From: Methylobacterium brachythecii
Lineage (GTDB): Bacteria; Pseudomonadota; Alphaproteobacteria; Rhizobiales; Beijerinckiaceae
Length of the DNA stretch: 64,000 nt
Direction: 5' to 3'
Assembly (NCBI RefSeq): GCF_014196345.1
Contig: NZ_JACIDN010000002.1
Location: 434,001 to 498,000 of the forward strand
Shown here: piece by piece, positions 8,683 through 19,597 of the stretch
Layout of the letters: each line of letters starts with the position of its first letter
How positions within the stretch are numbered: position 1 is the first letter of the stretch
Notes under the pieces: model-generated
What the model saw: only the letters and a program-made list of their open reading frames with translations
What the model was told of the DNA's origin: nothing
Database searches by the model: none
Translations under genes and position numbers: made by a program

Positions 8683-9474
8683 TCAGCGGCGGATGCCGAC
8701 GAGGCTGCCGGAGGCCGGCGCACCGAAGGTCTTGCGAAAATCGTGGGCGAGATGGGCCTGGTCGAAGAAGCCGGCCTCATGTGCGGCCATCGTGAGGTTG
8801 GCGCCCTCGATGACGGCCCGGATCGCCCGCCGCATGCGCGTCCACGAGCGATAGCGCCGATAGGGCACGCCGACTTCCTGCGTGAAGAGACGCTGGAAGC
8901 GTGAGGCGGAAATGCCTGCCGCCTCGGCGAGCTCCGCCACGGGCACGCACTCCCCGGCGCGCGCATGGATCAGCGCTGTCGCCCTCGCGATGCGGCCATC
9001 GACGTCTCTGCGCGACCGTGCCGAGGCAAACTGCAGGAGATCGGCGAGCGCGAGCCCGGCAATCCCGGCGGCGGCGCGGTCCTCGTAGAGATCGCGCATC
9101 AGCGCCGTCTCGCCGCCGCTGCCGATCAGGGCGCCGCCTTCGGTTCGCGTGCCGGTCATGAGCGGGACGAGACCATCAGGGCCGGCCTCCTCCGGCTCGA
9201 CATAGAGCACCCCGAGCGGATCTCCGCCGAGGTCGAGTTCGTGCACGACGCCGGCCGGGATCATCGCCGTGCGGCAGGTGGTCCAGGCTCCCGCGCCGAC
9301 GCGCAGGCGGAAGGAGCTGTAGAGACCGGCGAGATAGACCGGCGCGCCGTGCTGGTGTCCGGCATTATAGCGCAACGGCCCCGCAAAGAACGTGCGCGTG
9401 TCCTCGACGTGCCAGATCGGACCCTGCCCGGTCTCGGCTCCGGGCGCTGCGGCGGCACGTTCGTACAAGCGCAT
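8683..9474 (-). CDS. AraC-family transcriptional regulator
   Basis: 263 aa. The N-terminal half (about 1-150) is a cupin-like AraC sensor region (RTFFAGPLRYNAGHQHGAPVYL style), with two helix-turn-helix motifs in the C-terminal third (VPVAELAEAAGISASRFQRLF and LTMAAHEAGFFDQAHLAHDF). It is divergent from the Tat-exported metallo-beta-lactamase-fold gene with 84 bp between starts, so that gene is its likely target. The inducer is unknown. ATG start at 9474. Confidence 0.92.
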   Translation of the reverse strand: MRLYERAAAAPGAETGQGPIWHVEDTRTFFAGPLRYNAGHQHGAPVYLAGLYSSFRLRVGAGAWTTCRTAMIPAGVVHELDLGGDPLGVLYVEPEEAGPDGLVPLMTGTRTEGGALIGSGGETALMRDLYEDRAAAGIAGLALADLLQFASARSRRDVDGRIARATALIHARAGECVPVAELAEAAGISASRFQRLFTQEVGVPYRRYRSWTRMRRAIRAVIEGANLTMAAHEAGFFDQAHLAHDFRKTFGAPASGSLVGIRR

Positions 9475-9558
9475 CCTCCCCTGCCGTTGCTAGGTCTCGG
9501 GGCGGCACAACGGCACGGCGATACTCTCGCGCCGCCGCCGCGCGGAAGGAAGCCCCGG

Positions 9559-10563
9559 ATGATCACGAGCACTCGCGCCGTCACGCGCCGCCGGCTGATG
9601 AGTTCGGCTGCCGCGATGGCTGCCGGTTCCGCGCTCGCCGCATCCACCCCAAGCGGCGGGGCCGCGTCGCCACATCATGGTCCGACACGGGCCAGCTTTC
9701 ACCGGATCGAGATCGGCGCCTTCGAAGTGACGATGCTCCTCGACGCGACCGCGATGATCGACGGCCCGTGGCCGATCGTCGGCGAGGATCGGCCACGCGG
9801 CGAGATCGAGGCGCTGATGCGGGAGAATCGGTTGCCGCCCACGCGATTCCAGCCCGGCTTCACGCCGGTGCTGGTGAATACCGGTCGTCAGACTGTCCTG
9901 TTCGACACGGGCAATGGCGGCGTCGGCTTCGTGCCGCGTCCAGCCGGTGGCCGTCTGGGCGAGCGCCTCGCGGCGGCGGGGGTCGATCCAGCCGCGATCG
10001 ACCTCGTCGTGCTCACCCATTGCCATACCGACCATATCGGCGGTCTCGCGGAGGGGGGCCGTCCGTTCTTTCCGAACGCAGCCTATGCGGTCTGTGCCCG
10101 CGAGTTCGATTTCTGGTCGAAGCCGGAGCGTCTGTCGGCAGAGCCCGACGGCAACGAGTACAAGTCGGCGCTCGTGTTCGGCGAGGCCTTCAGGCCGCTC
10201 GCGGAGAGAACGCGCTTCCTGAAGCCAGGCGACGAGGTCTGCCCCGGCATCCACGCCCTCGCGGCCTTCGGTCATACGCCGGGCCATCTCGCCTACCATG
10301 TCGAGAGCGAGGGGCGGCGGCTGCTGATCTGGGGCGACTGCGCCCATCACGAAGTCGCCTCCCTCGCCCATCCCGAATGGAGCGCCTTCTTCGACATGGA
10401 CAAGGCGCAGGGCGCCGCGACCCGCCGCGCCATCTACGAGATGGCGGCAACCGAGGAGATCGTGGTGGCGGGCTACCACACCTCGTTTCCGTCGCTGGGT
10501 TACGTCGCCCGCAATGGCACCGGCTACCGCTGGGTGCCGGTGAGCTACCAGCTCGATCTGTGA
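9559..10563 (+). CDS. Tat-exported metallo-beta-lactamase-fold hydrolase
   Basis: 334 aa. Residues 1-30 form a Tat signal (TRRRLMSS then AAAMAAGSALA). The catalytic motif THCHTDHIGG is at about residues 153-162, with later metal ligands in FGHTPGHLAYH and IWGDCAHH. The family includes lactonases, glyoxalase II-like and alkylsulfatase-like hydrolases; the substrate cannot be assigned. The ATG at 9559 has AAGGA eight bases upstream and starts the Tat motif. Divergent from the AraC regulator, which suggests induction by that regulator's ligand. Confidence 0.88.
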   Translation: MITSTRAVTRRRLMSSAAAMAAGSALAASTPSGGAASPHHGPTRASFHRIEIGAFEVTMLLDATAMIDGPWPIVGEDRPRGEIEALMRENRLPPTRFQPGFTPVLVNTGRQTVLFDTGNGGVGFVPRPAGGRLGERLAAAGVDPAAIDLVVLTHCHTDHIGGLAEGGRPFFPNAAYAVCAREFDFWSKPERLSAEPDGNEYKSALVFGEAFRPLAERTRFLKPGDEVCPGIHALAAFGHTPGHLAYHVESEGRRLLIWGDCAHHEVASLAHPEWSAFFDMDKAQGAATRRAIYEMAATEEIVVAGYHTSFPSLGYVARNGTGYRWVPVSYQLDL

Positions 10564-10575
10564 GGACACACCGCC

Positions 10576-10605
10576 CGTCATTGCGAGCGCAGCGAAGCAA
10601 TGACG
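10576..10605. repeat. Palindromic repeat of the CGTCATTGCGAGC...GCAATGACG type
   Basis: CGTCATTGC (10576-10584) pairs with GCAATGACG (10597-10605) around a 12-base loop containing GAGCGCAGCGAA. This is a widespread bacterial intergenic palindrome. It lies in the 50-bp gap between the convergent metallo-hydrolase and glcF genes and may double as a terminator. Confidence 0.75.
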
Positions 10606-10613
10606 GAGCGGGG

Positions 10614-12008
10614 CTACTCCGCGGCAGCCAATAGGGCGGATGTAGGCCTCACGACGCCCTCGAGCGCCTCCGGCTTCGGCCCACCCGTCGCCCAGTCGAG
10701 CAGTTCCACCGTGTGCAGGATCGGGATGCCGGTGCCCTTCCCGATCTGCGTGGCGCAGCCGATGTTGCCGGTGGCGATGAGGTCGGGCTGCATCCGCTCG
10801 ATATTGGCGACCTTGCGGGCGCGCAGGCGGTTCGCGATCTCGGGCTGGAGGATGTTGTAGGTGCCGGCCGAGCCGCAGCAGATATGGCCCTCGGGCACGT
10901 CTTTCACGGTGAAGCCGGCCTTCTTCAGAAGCGTCTTGGGCTCGGTACGGATGGCCTGGCCGTGCTGCATCGAACAGGCCGAGTGATAGGCGACAGTGAA
11001 ATCGGTATCGACCACCGGCGGCATCAGGCCGATCGCGGTCACGTATTCGGTGACGTCCTTGGCCAAGGCCGAGACCCTGGCCGCCTTCTGGGCATAGGCC
11101 GGGTCGTCGCGGAACATGAAGCCGTAATCCTTGATCGTCGTGCCGCAGCCCGAGGCCGTCACGATGATCGCGTCGAGGCCCGCGCCGTCGATCTCGGCGG
11201 TCCAGGCGTCGATGGCGCGCCTGGCATGGGCATGGGCCGACTCCTCCTTGCCCATGTGGTGGGTCAGGGCCCCGCAGCAGCCCTCCCCGGCCGCCTGCAC
11301 CACCTCGACACCGTGACGGTTGAGCAGACGGATCGCCGCCTCGTTGAAATCGGGACGCAGCACGCTCTGGGCGCAGCCGCGCAGCAGCGCGACCCGGCCG
11401 CGCCGTGTGACGGGCGCCGTATCTCCCTGGATCGTCGCGCTGATCTCCTGCGCGGACAGGTCGGCGGGGAAGGTGCCGGGACGATCGCTCGGCACCCGGT
11501 TCGGGAGCTGCGCGGGGGCGAGGTCGAGCATCGCCGCGAGACGATTGCCGACGCGCGGCAGCAGGGACACGAGCGGCCTAAGCGGCTGGCCGATCTTCGC
11601 GGCGAGCAGCGCCAGGCGGAAGCGGTTCGGATAGGGCAGCACGAAGGCGAGTACGGCGCGGAGCAGCCGGTCGCTCAGCGGGCGCGCATAGGTCTTTTCG
11701 ATGTGGCTGCGGGCATGGTCGACGAGGTGCATGTAATGCACGCCCGAGGGGCAGGTCGTCATGCAGGACAGGCACGAGAGGCAGCGGTCGACATGCTTGA
11801 CCACCTCGGCCGAGGCCGCCTTCCCGCCCTCGAACATGTCCTTCATCAGGTAGATGCGCCCGCGCGGGCTATCGAGTTCGTCACCGAGCAGGAGGTAGGT
11901 CGGGCAGGTCGCGGTGCAGAAGCCGCAATGCACGCAGGTGCGCAGGATCTTTTCCGAGGCCTTGGTCGCCGGGTCGGCGAGCTGCGCGAGGCTGAAGTTG
12001 GTTTGCAC
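10614..12008 (-). CDS. glcF: Glycolate oxidase iron-sulfur subunit
   Basis: 464 aa. The electron-transfer subunit of glycolate oxidase, which converts glycolate to glyoxylate at the membrane. Two 4Fe-4S ferredoxin motifs are present: CVHCGFCTATCP (Cys 25, 28, 31, 35) and CLSCLSCMTTCP (Cys 76, 79, 82, 86). Two CCG domains (GCCGALTHHMGKE and GHICCGSAGTYN) follow. It starts at GTG 12008, 19 bp downstream of glcE. In a methylotroph it would feed photorespiration-like or C2 carbon into the serine cycle/glyoxylate pool (inference). Confidence 0.95.
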   Translation of the reverse strand: MQTNFSLAQLADPATKASEKILRTCVHCGFCTATCPTYLLLGDELDSPRGRIYLMKDMFEGGKAASAEVVKHVDRCLSCLSCMTTCPSGVHYMHLVDHARSHIEKTYARPLSDRLLRAVLAFVLPYPNRFRLALLAAKIGQPLRPLVSLLPRVGNRLAAMLDLAPAQLPNRVPSDRPGTFPADLSAQEISATIQGDTAPVTRRGRVALLRGCAQSVLRPDFNEAAIRLLNRHGVEVVQAAGEGCCGALTHHMGKEESAHAHARRAIDAWTAEIDGAGLDAIIVTASGCGTTIKDYGFMFRDDPAYAQKAARVSALAKDVTEYVTAIGLMPPVVDTDFTVAYHSACSMQHGQAIRTEPKTLLKKAGFTVKDVPEGHICCGSAGTYNILQPEIANRLRARKVANIERMQPDLIATGNIGCATQIGKGTGIPILHTVELLDWATGGPKPEALEGVVRPTSALLAAAE

Positions 12009-12027
12009 GGTCGGTGTTCCTGAAGCC

Positions 12028-13215
12028 TCAAACGCCCGCGTACATCCGGCCCGGATTGAACAGGCCTGCCGGGTCCTGCGCCGCCTTGATGCCGGCCGTG
12101 ATCTTCATCAGCGGCTCGGCGAGCGGCTCGAAGACCGGCACCGCCGCGCGCACCGCGTCGGGCGCCCGCACCAGCGTGGCGTGGCCGCCCTGGGCGCGGG
12201 TCGCCGCACGGATCGTCTCGGCACCGGCGTCGCCGCTCGCGTCCGTGGCGAGCCAGATCAGGCCGCCGCCCCAATCGTAGTACCAGCGGGCCTCGCGACC
12301 GGCAGCGATTGCAGCGGTAAGGGCGGGGCCGCGCACCGGCGCCGTCGAGATGCGCCAGATCGCGGCTTCGGGCTTTTGGCTCAGCGGCTCGACGTCGCGC
12401 ACGCCCTGCCAGAGCGCGGCGCAGGCCTCGCCATCGACGATCTCGGGCTGGCCATAGCGCTTGAGCAGGCGCGAGAGCTCACCGAGGCGGTAGTCGATCG
12501 ACTTGGAAAAGCCTTCGACGCGCATAAGCGTGCGGGCCGTCCCCTCCCCCAGTCCGGCCGGCAGATGCGCCGCCCCGGTCAGCTCGAAGGGCGAGCCGAG
12601 GGCGGCGGACAGCGCCTCGATGGCGCGGGCGTCGTCGAGGCCGGAGAAGACCAGGGTCGAGACCCGCTCCTGCACCGGGAGCACCTTGAAGGTCACCTCT
12701 GTGAGGAGCCCTAGGGTTCCCCACGAGCCGGCCATCAGCTTCACGAGGTCGAGCCCGGTCACGTTCTTCATCACGCGTCCGCCGGACTTGATCGGCTGGC
12801 CGCGTCCGTTGACGAAGCGCACGCCGATCAGGCTGTCGCGGGCGGCGCCGGCATTGATGCGGCGCGGGCCGGAATTGTTGCAGGCGGCAACCGCGCCGAA
12901 GGTCGGCTCGCCGGCCGAGCCCATCAGGCCGCGATGGTCCATCGGCTCGAAGGGCAGCATCTGGCCTCGCTCGGCGAGGAGCGCCTGGACCTCGGCGAGC
13001 GGCGTGCCGGCACGGGCCGAGACCACCATCTCGGCCGGCTCGTAGAGCGTCACGCCGCTGATGGCGGAGGCGGCGAGCGTCGATTCATCCTGGGCCGGAC
13101 GGCCGATCCCGGCCTTGGTGCCGCCGCCGACAAGGCGCAGGCGCTCCGACCGGCCTGCCGCCTCCGCGACGATCGCGGCGGCCTCCTGCTCGCTCGCCGG
13201 AGCGTATGAACCCAT
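12028..13215 (-). CDS. glcE: Glycolate oxidase FAD-binding subunit GlcE
   Basis: 395 aa. FAD-binding type 4 (PCMH) domain at the N-terminus (RLVGGGTKAGIGRP; GSAGEPTFGAVAACNNSGPRR; GSWGTLGLLTEVTFKVLP) and the short GlcE C-terminal cap ending AGLFNPGRMYAGV. It acts with GlcD and GlcF. The ATG at 13215 (MGSYAP) was chosen; the frame extends to 13248 with a poorly conserved arginine-rich lead. The gene before it on this strand is an unrelated flippase-like gene, so the glcD subunit is not encoded here. Confidence 0.93.
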   Translation of the reverse strand: MGSYAPASEQEAAAIVAEAAGRSERLRLVGGGTKAGIGRPAQDESTLAASAISGVTLYEPAEMVVSARAGTPLAEVQALLAERGQMLPFEPMDHRGLMGSAGEPTFGAVAACNNSGPRRINAGAARDSLIGVRFVNGRGQPIKSGGRVMKNVTGLDLVKLMAGSWGTLGLLTEVTFKVLPVQERVSTLVFSGLDDARAIEALSAALGSPFELTGAAHLPAGLGEGTARTLMRVEGFSKSIDYRLGELSRLLKRYGQPEIVDGEACAALWQGVRDVEPLSQKPEAAIWRISTAPVRGPALTAAIAAGREARWYYDWGGGLIWLATDASGDAGAETIRAATRAQGGHATLVRAPDAVRAAVPVFEPLAEPLMKITAGIKAAQDPAGLFNPGRMYAGV

Positions 13216-13344
13216 CGTTTCCTGCCCGTGAGACGCGTCTCTTCGCAACGCTCTTTGGAAGCAGTCAAAACGGATTGTCCATGAGATTCAAGCGCGACCC
13301 CACCGCGCAGCGGCGGATTTCCCGTTTTACGGCAGCTTGCCGGG

Positions 13345-14793
13345 TCACGCGGCCGGGACGGGATGCCGGGATCGGAAGCGGTCCATCACCAGGGCCTTGA
13401 GGCCGGCGATGTCGCAGACCCAGACGGCCCCGCCATAGAGCGCGATGCCGATCCCGAGACACAGCGGCAATGCGATGCCCGGCGCGAGGTGGCGCAGAGG
13501 CATCAGCACCAGCAGCATGGCGAGGCTCGCGGCGGCCGAGAGACCGATATCGCGCCAGGGCATGGACAGCCGATCCGCGCCGAACAGCACGCGGGCCGCC
13601 AGCAGTGCAACGGCGGCGGCAAGCCCCAGCGACTGCGCGACCGCGATGCCGGGCGGCCCCATCATCCCAGGCAGCACCGTGAGGCCGATCCCGTTCACGG
13701 CGCAGCCGAGCAGGGCGGCGGCGACGACCGGACTGGTCTTGCGGCGGATCTGGAAGATCGGGTTGAGCGCGAAGTTCATGATCGACAGGCAGAACAGGCC
13801 CGGGATCAGCAGGGCGGTGTAGAGCGCGAACGGCCCTCGGAACGCCTCCGGCACCACGAGTTGCTGGAGCGCCGGCGTGACCGCCCAGTATCCGGCGGCA
13901 CAAGGCAGCAGCAGGGCCACCACCACGCCGATGTTGCGGCTGATCTGCGCTTCCGCGGCCTCACGGCCGTGATGCTCCTCGGCCCGCACCGCGAGCTGGA
14001 ACAACAGCAGGTCGAGCGCCGTGCCGAGGGTCGAGAAGCCACGCGAGCCGAGATCGGCCGCGAGGGCGAAATAGCCAGCTTCGGAAAAGTCCGCGGCGGC
14101 GGCGATGGCGCCGCGGTTGATGAAGGGCATGAGCTGGTAGATCGCGTTGGCCGCAATCAACGGAAGGCCGTATGCGGCGAACACCTTCAGCGCATGCCGG
14201 CTGCGTTCCGGCGCGACCTCGCCGGGCCGGTCGTGCAGGGCCTTGCGCATCACCACCACGGCGAGCGCCTGGCTGGCGGCTCCCGCCAACAGAACCCAGA
14301 CCGGCTGCGGGAAGAACCAGGCAGTGCCCGCCATCAGCACGACGCCGAAGACGTTCTTCCAGACGACGAGCTTGAGATAGGTCCCGCCGACGAAGCGGGC
14401 GCGGGCCAAAGCCGCGTGGTAGTCGAACACGCCGATGCCGACGGCGGTCACGGCCGTCGCCGCGGTGACGGCGAGCCGGCTCTCCGGCGTCGGATCGATC
14501 ACGAGGCCAAGCCCGGCGCAGAGAGCGGCAACGGCCGTGAGCGCGATGGCGAGGACGCCGTAGGCACGGTCGAGCCCGGCCCGGATCCAGGGCTCGCCCT
14601 CCCTCACGCGCGCCGAGTAGAAGCGGGTCGTGGACAGCCTCAGCCACTCGAAGAGCAGCGTGTTCAGCACCACCGCGCCGGCAGTCGCCAGGGCGAAACG
14701 GCCGAAATCCGCCGGCCCGAGCATCTTGGCGATGAGCAGGCCAAGCAGCAGGTTCAGGGCCGAGTTGATGACGAAGGCGGCGATGACGGCCAT
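13345..14793 (-). CDS. Polysaccharide/oligosaccharide flippase-like membrane protein
   Basis: About 482 aa with 12 or more predicted membrane helices. The N-terminal LNLLLGLLIAKMLGPADFGRFALA is the classic Wzx/PST-family signature (lipid-linked oligosaccharide flippases of the MATE/MVF superfamily). It likely exports capsule, O-antigen or exopolysaccharide units, but no glycosyltransferase genes adjoin it, so the substrate is open. The start is uncertain. The ATG at 14793 puts the first helix at the very N-terminus; the frame is open upstream to 15090 but becomes arginine-rich and overlaps the HxlR gene, so that extension is unlikely. Confidence 0.82.
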   Translation of the reverse strand: MAVIAAFVINSALNLLLGLLIAKMLGPADFGRFALATAGAVVLNTLLFEWLRLSTTRFYSARVREGEPWIRAGLDRAYGVLAIALTAVAALCAGLGLVIDPTPESRLAVTAATAVTAVGIGVFDYHAALARARFVGGTYLKLVVWKNVFGVVLMAGTAWFFPQPVWVLLAGAASQALAVVVMRKALHDRPGEVAPERSRHALKVFAAYGLPLIAANAIYQLMPFINRGAIAAAADFSEAGYFALAADLGSRGFSTLGTALDLLLFQLAVRAEEHHGREAAEAQISRNIGVVVALLLPCAAGYWAVTPALQQLVVPEAFRGPFALYTALLIPGLFCLSIMNFALNPIFQIRRKTSPVVAAALLGCAVNGIGLTVLPGMMGPPGIAVAQSLGLAAAVALLAARVLFGADRLSMPWRDIGLSAAASLAMLLVLMPLRHLAPGIALPLCLGIGIALYGGAVWVCDIAGLKALVMDRFRSRHPVPAA

Positions 14794-14906
14794 CGGTCCA
14801 GGAAATCCCGCACGGGTCCGGCCGATGTCATCATCGGCTTGCGCGGCATTCTCGGGGCGAGGCGCCAAGAAAGACTGAACGTGATCGGCGACCGCCCCGG
14901 CTGGGA

Positions 14907-15302
14907 TCAGGCCTCGATTCGGTCTTGCTCTGCCGTTGCCAGCATGGCCGGAAGCCTTTCTTCGATCCACTCGGCGAGGTTGGCGACCCTCTCGGCGGCC
15001 TCCTCGCCAAGCGGTGTCAGCGAGTACTCGGTATGCGGGGGCACGACCGGATAGGCACGGCGCAGAACGAGCCCGTCGCCCTCGAGCCATTTCAGCGTCT
15101 GCGACAGCATACGCTCGCTGACGCCGTTCACCCGCTGGCGCAGCTCGCTGAAGCGTAACGTGCCGTCCCGCAGGGCTATCAGGATGAGTACGCCCCAGCT
15201 CGAGGTGACGTGCTTCATCACCTCGCGCGACGGGCAGCCCGGCGCGAACAGGTCGCCCCTGCGCAGCTTTTCAGCGAGGGTCGCGTGCGGATGGGTCTTC
15301 AT
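14907..15302 (-). CDS. HxlR-family transcriptional regulator
   Basis: 131 aa winged helix-turn-helix. The sequence CPSREVMKHVTSSWGVLILIALRDGTLRFSELRQRVNGVSERMLSQTLKWLEGDGLV is a full HxlR domain, with an early Cys (Cys 23) as in redox- or electrophile-sensing members such as QorR/YodB. It is divergent from the QorB-like reductase gene. A perfect CTTAC-N5-GTAAG palindrome sits between the two starts. It probably represses the reductase and is released by quinones or aldehydes (inference from family). Confidence 0.93.
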   Translation of the reverse strand: MKTHPHATLAEKLRRGDLFAPGCPSREVMKHVTSSWGVLILIALRDGTLRFSELRQRVNGVSERMLSQTLKWLEGDGLVLRRAYPVVPPHTEYSLTPLGEEAAERVANLAEWIEERLPAMLATAEQDRIEA

Positions 15303-15321
15303 ACTTACCAGAATGTACGTA

Positions 15322-15336
15322 CTTACTTATCGTAAG
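15322..15336. promoter_or_regulatory. Candidate HxlR operator palindrome
   Basis: CTTAC (15322-15326), spacer TTATC, GTAAG (15332-15336): a perfect 5-5-5 inverted repeat in the 82-bp divergent region. A GTACGTAC octamer (15315-15322) abuts it. Position and symmetry suit autorepression plus control of the reductase. Confidence 0.6.
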
Positions 15337-15384
15337 CAAGGGGATTACGTCGTCTGAACTCACGATCGGCAAGAGGACAGATCC

Positions 15385-16245
15385 ATGTACGCCATCACCG
15401 CCGCGAACGGTCAGCTCGGTCGCCTCGTCATCGAGGTGCTGCTCGAAACGATCCCCGCCTCGCAGATCGTCGCGATTGCGCGATCGCCTCAGAAGGCAGC
15501 GGATCTGGGTTCGCTTGGCATTGCCGTGCGCGAGGGCGACTACGACCGCCCCGAGACGCTGGCATCCGCCTTTGCCGGCGTGAGCAAGGTCTTGCTGATC
15601 TCGTCGAGCGAAGTCGGCTGGCGACTGCCCCAGCACAAGGCCGCGATCGATGCAGCCAAGGGCGCCGGTGTCGGCCTCGTCGCCTATACCAGCATCCTGC
15701 ATGCCGACACGTCGCCCGCGAAACTCGCCCAAGAACACCGTGCCACCGAGCTGGCGCTGATCGAATCCGGCCTGCCGCACGTCCTGCTGCGCAACGGCTG
15801 GTACAACGAGAACTTCCTGATGGCGCTGCCTGCCGTGCTGGAGCACGGGACGCTGATCGGCTCGGCCGGCAACGGTCGCTTCTCGGCTGCCGCCCGTCGC
15901 GATTTCGCGGAAGCCGCCGCCGTCGCGCTGACGGCCGAGGGTCAGGCAGGCAAGGTCTATGAACTCGCGGGCGACGAGGCCGTGACCATGAGCGAAATCG
16001 CGGCGGAACTCTCCCGCCAGAGCGGCAAACCCGTCGCCTTCCAGAACCTGCCGGAGGAGGCGTTCAAGCAGGCCCTCGTCTCGGTCGGCCTGCCCGAGGT
16101 GCTCGCCGATGCGCTCGCCGACGAAGATGCCATCGCGGCCGACGACACGCTGTTCGACGACGGCCGGCAACTGAGCCGGCTCATCGGCCATCCGACCGTG
16201 TCGTTCAGGGAGACGGTCGCCAAGGCCCTGGCCGCGAAAATCTGA
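15385..16245 (+). CDS. NAD(P)H-binding quinone oxidoreductase, QorB/YtfG-like
   Basis: 286 aa atypical short-chain dehydrogenase of the NmrA/QorB group. The N-terminal TAANGQLGRLVIEVLL is the NADP-binding Rossmann turn, with VAIARSPQKAADL after strand 2. SSSEVGWRLPQHKAAIDAAKGAGV and YTSILHADTSP match the QorB pattern. It likely reduces quinones or related electrophiles using NADPH. Divergent from an HxlR regulator that is its probable controller. ATG at 15385 with an AGAGGAC Shine-Dalgarno region. Confidence 0.9.
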   Translation: MYAITAANGQLGRLVIEVLLETIPASQIVAIARSPQKAADLGSLGIAVREGDYDRPETLASAFAGVSKVLLISSSEVGWRLPQHKAAIDAAKGAGVGLVAYTSILHADTSPAKLAQEHRATELALIESGLPHVLLRNGWYNENFLMALPAVLEHGTLIGSAGNGRFSAAARRDFAEAAAVALTAEGQAGKVYELAGDEAVTMSEIAAELSRQSGKPVAFQNLPEEAFKQALVSVGLPEVLADALADEDAIAADDTLFDDGRQLSRLIGHPTVSFRETVAKALAAKI

Positions 16246-16294
16246 AACGCTTCAGCGGCGGCGGACATGCTTCCGCCGCTGCTCAGACGGGCAG

Positions 16295-17347
16295 CTACAC
16301 CCAGCCCTTGATCCGCGAGACCACGATCGGGATCAGCGCCGAGAGCGCAATCAGGCTGAGGCCATACGGGTAGCCGTAGATCCAGTCGAGCTCGGGCATG
16401 TGCTTGAAGTTCATGCCGTACATCGAGGCGACCAACGTCGGCGGGATGCCGACGACCGAGACGACCGTGAGGATCCGGAAGGCGTTGTTCTGCTCGATGT
16501 TGATCAGGCCGAGCGCCGCGTCGAGCAGGAACTGAAGCGTTTCCGTCTGACGGGTCTCGAACTCGTCGAGCGAGGTGATGTCGCGCGAGAGCGTGTCGAA
16601 GCGTGGGCTTTCCTCGGCATCGAGATGCTCGGCGCAGGAATCCTTCACGAAGGGCACGATGCGCTCCAACCCGAGCAGGCTCGCCCGAACCTTGCCGAGC
16701 GCTTTACCCTGCCAGCCGATCGAGCGCAGCAGCCGCCGCAGCGCCAGGTCGCGGCGCTTCGGCGAGAGGCGGCCGACCCTGTCCGACCCCGAGCGCTCGA
16801 TCGGATCGAAGTCGAAGATCCGCGTCGAGAGCGAGGCGAGGTCGGCCGACATCTCCTCCAGCGTGTCGGCGAGGCCGTCGACCAGCTCCTCGACGATCAG
16901 GAGGAAGATCTCGACGCCGGTGGCGCAGTCGCCGTCGCGCTCGGCGATCCGAGTCTTCACCGTGTCGTAGGCCCGCAGCTCGTGGAAGCGGATCGTCACG
17001 AGACGGTCCTTGGTGAGCACGAAGCCGACCGGCTTCAGGGCGAAATCCGCGTGGTCGAAGGTGATCATCGGCGAGGACAGCGACAGGCCGCCGGTCTTCA
17101 GCCGGCGCAGGCGGCTCGACGACTCGACCTCACTGAGCGCCTCGCGCGTCGGCACCCTGAGGCCGAAGGCCGCCTCGACCTGGCGCGCCTCCTCCTCGGT
17201 GGGGTCGAGCAAGTCGATCCAGATCGCCTCGCGCGGCAGCTCCGCCCCCTCCCCCGGACCGGCATGCTCGATCGGCCCCTGGGGCCCGTGCAGACTGATC
17301 ATCCAGGAAGAACTTTCCGGAAAGGACGAACGGAGGCGAACGCTCAC
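16295..17347 (-). CDS. CorA-family magnesium/divalent cation transporter
   Basis: 350 aa. The cytoplasmic N-terminal domain (about 1-285) is mostly helical. Two C-terminal membrane helices (about 292-310 and 327-345) flank the selectivity motif GMN at residues 311-313 in SMYGMNFKHMPELDW. This matches the CorA/ZntB superfamily; GMN with MPELDW favours CorA. The start could be GTG 17347 or the internal ATG at 17302. Its 5' end lies 44 bp from the CIRCE box of the divergent groESL operon. Confidence 0.93.
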   Translation of the reverse strand: MSVRLRSSFPESSSWMISLHGPQGPIEHAGPGEGAELPREAIWIDLLDPTEEEARQVEAAFGLRVPTREALSEVESSSRLRRLKTGGLSLSSPMITFDHADFALKPVGFVLTKDRLVTIRFHELRAYDTVKTRIAERDGDCATGVEIFLLIVEELVDGLADTLEEMSADLASLSTRIFDFDPIERSGSDRVGRLSPKRRDLALRRLLRSIGWQGKALGKVRASLLGLERIVPFVKDSCAEHLDAEESPRFDTLSRDITSLDEFETRQTETLQFLLDAALGLINIEQNNAFRILTVVSVVGIPPTLVASMYGMNFKHMPELDWIYGYPYGLSLIALSALIPIVVSRIKGWV

Positions 17348-17390
17348 GCTCCTTGACTCGAAGATAGGGCATGCCTATCTCGCGGTCGTC

Positions 17391-17418
17391 GTTAGCACTC
17401 GTTGTTTCGAGTGCTAAC
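17391..17418 (+). promoter_or_regulatory. CIRCE element (HrcA operator) upstream of groESL
   Basis: GTTAGCACTC (17391-17400), 8-base spacer, GAGTGCTAAC (17409-17418). This is the conserved HrcA-binding inverted repeat; both 9-bp arms are perfect. HrcA represses groESL at normal temperature. The spacer counts as 8 bases here; the textbook form has 9. Confidence 0.93.
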
Positions 17419-17485
17419 GATCGGGTCGGGACGCGGTCCCCGCCGCATCAAGACCATCCGAGATTCTGAAGCAAGAGGGCAGCTC

Positions 17486-19521
<2,036 letters not shown>

Positions 19522-19546
19522 GTCCGAGCCACCATTACGAGACGAA

Positions 19547-19574
19547 GGGGGTCGCCGAGAGGCGGCCCCTTTTT
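19547..19574 (+). terminator. Rho-independent terminator of groESL
   Basis: GGGGGTCGCC (19547-19556), GAGA tetraloop, GGCGGCCCC (19561-19569), then TTTTT (19570-19574). A GC stem followed directly by a U-run, 25 bases after the groEL stop. Confidence 0.85.
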
Positions 19575-19597
19575 CGTTTGGCAGAGCACACACCACC

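Noticed and set aside
13363..15054. 563-residue plus-strand ORF opposite the flippase-like gene
   Set aside because: Very high Arg/Asp/His/Gln content with no hydrophobic core. The minus strand shows clear membrane helices and family motifs.
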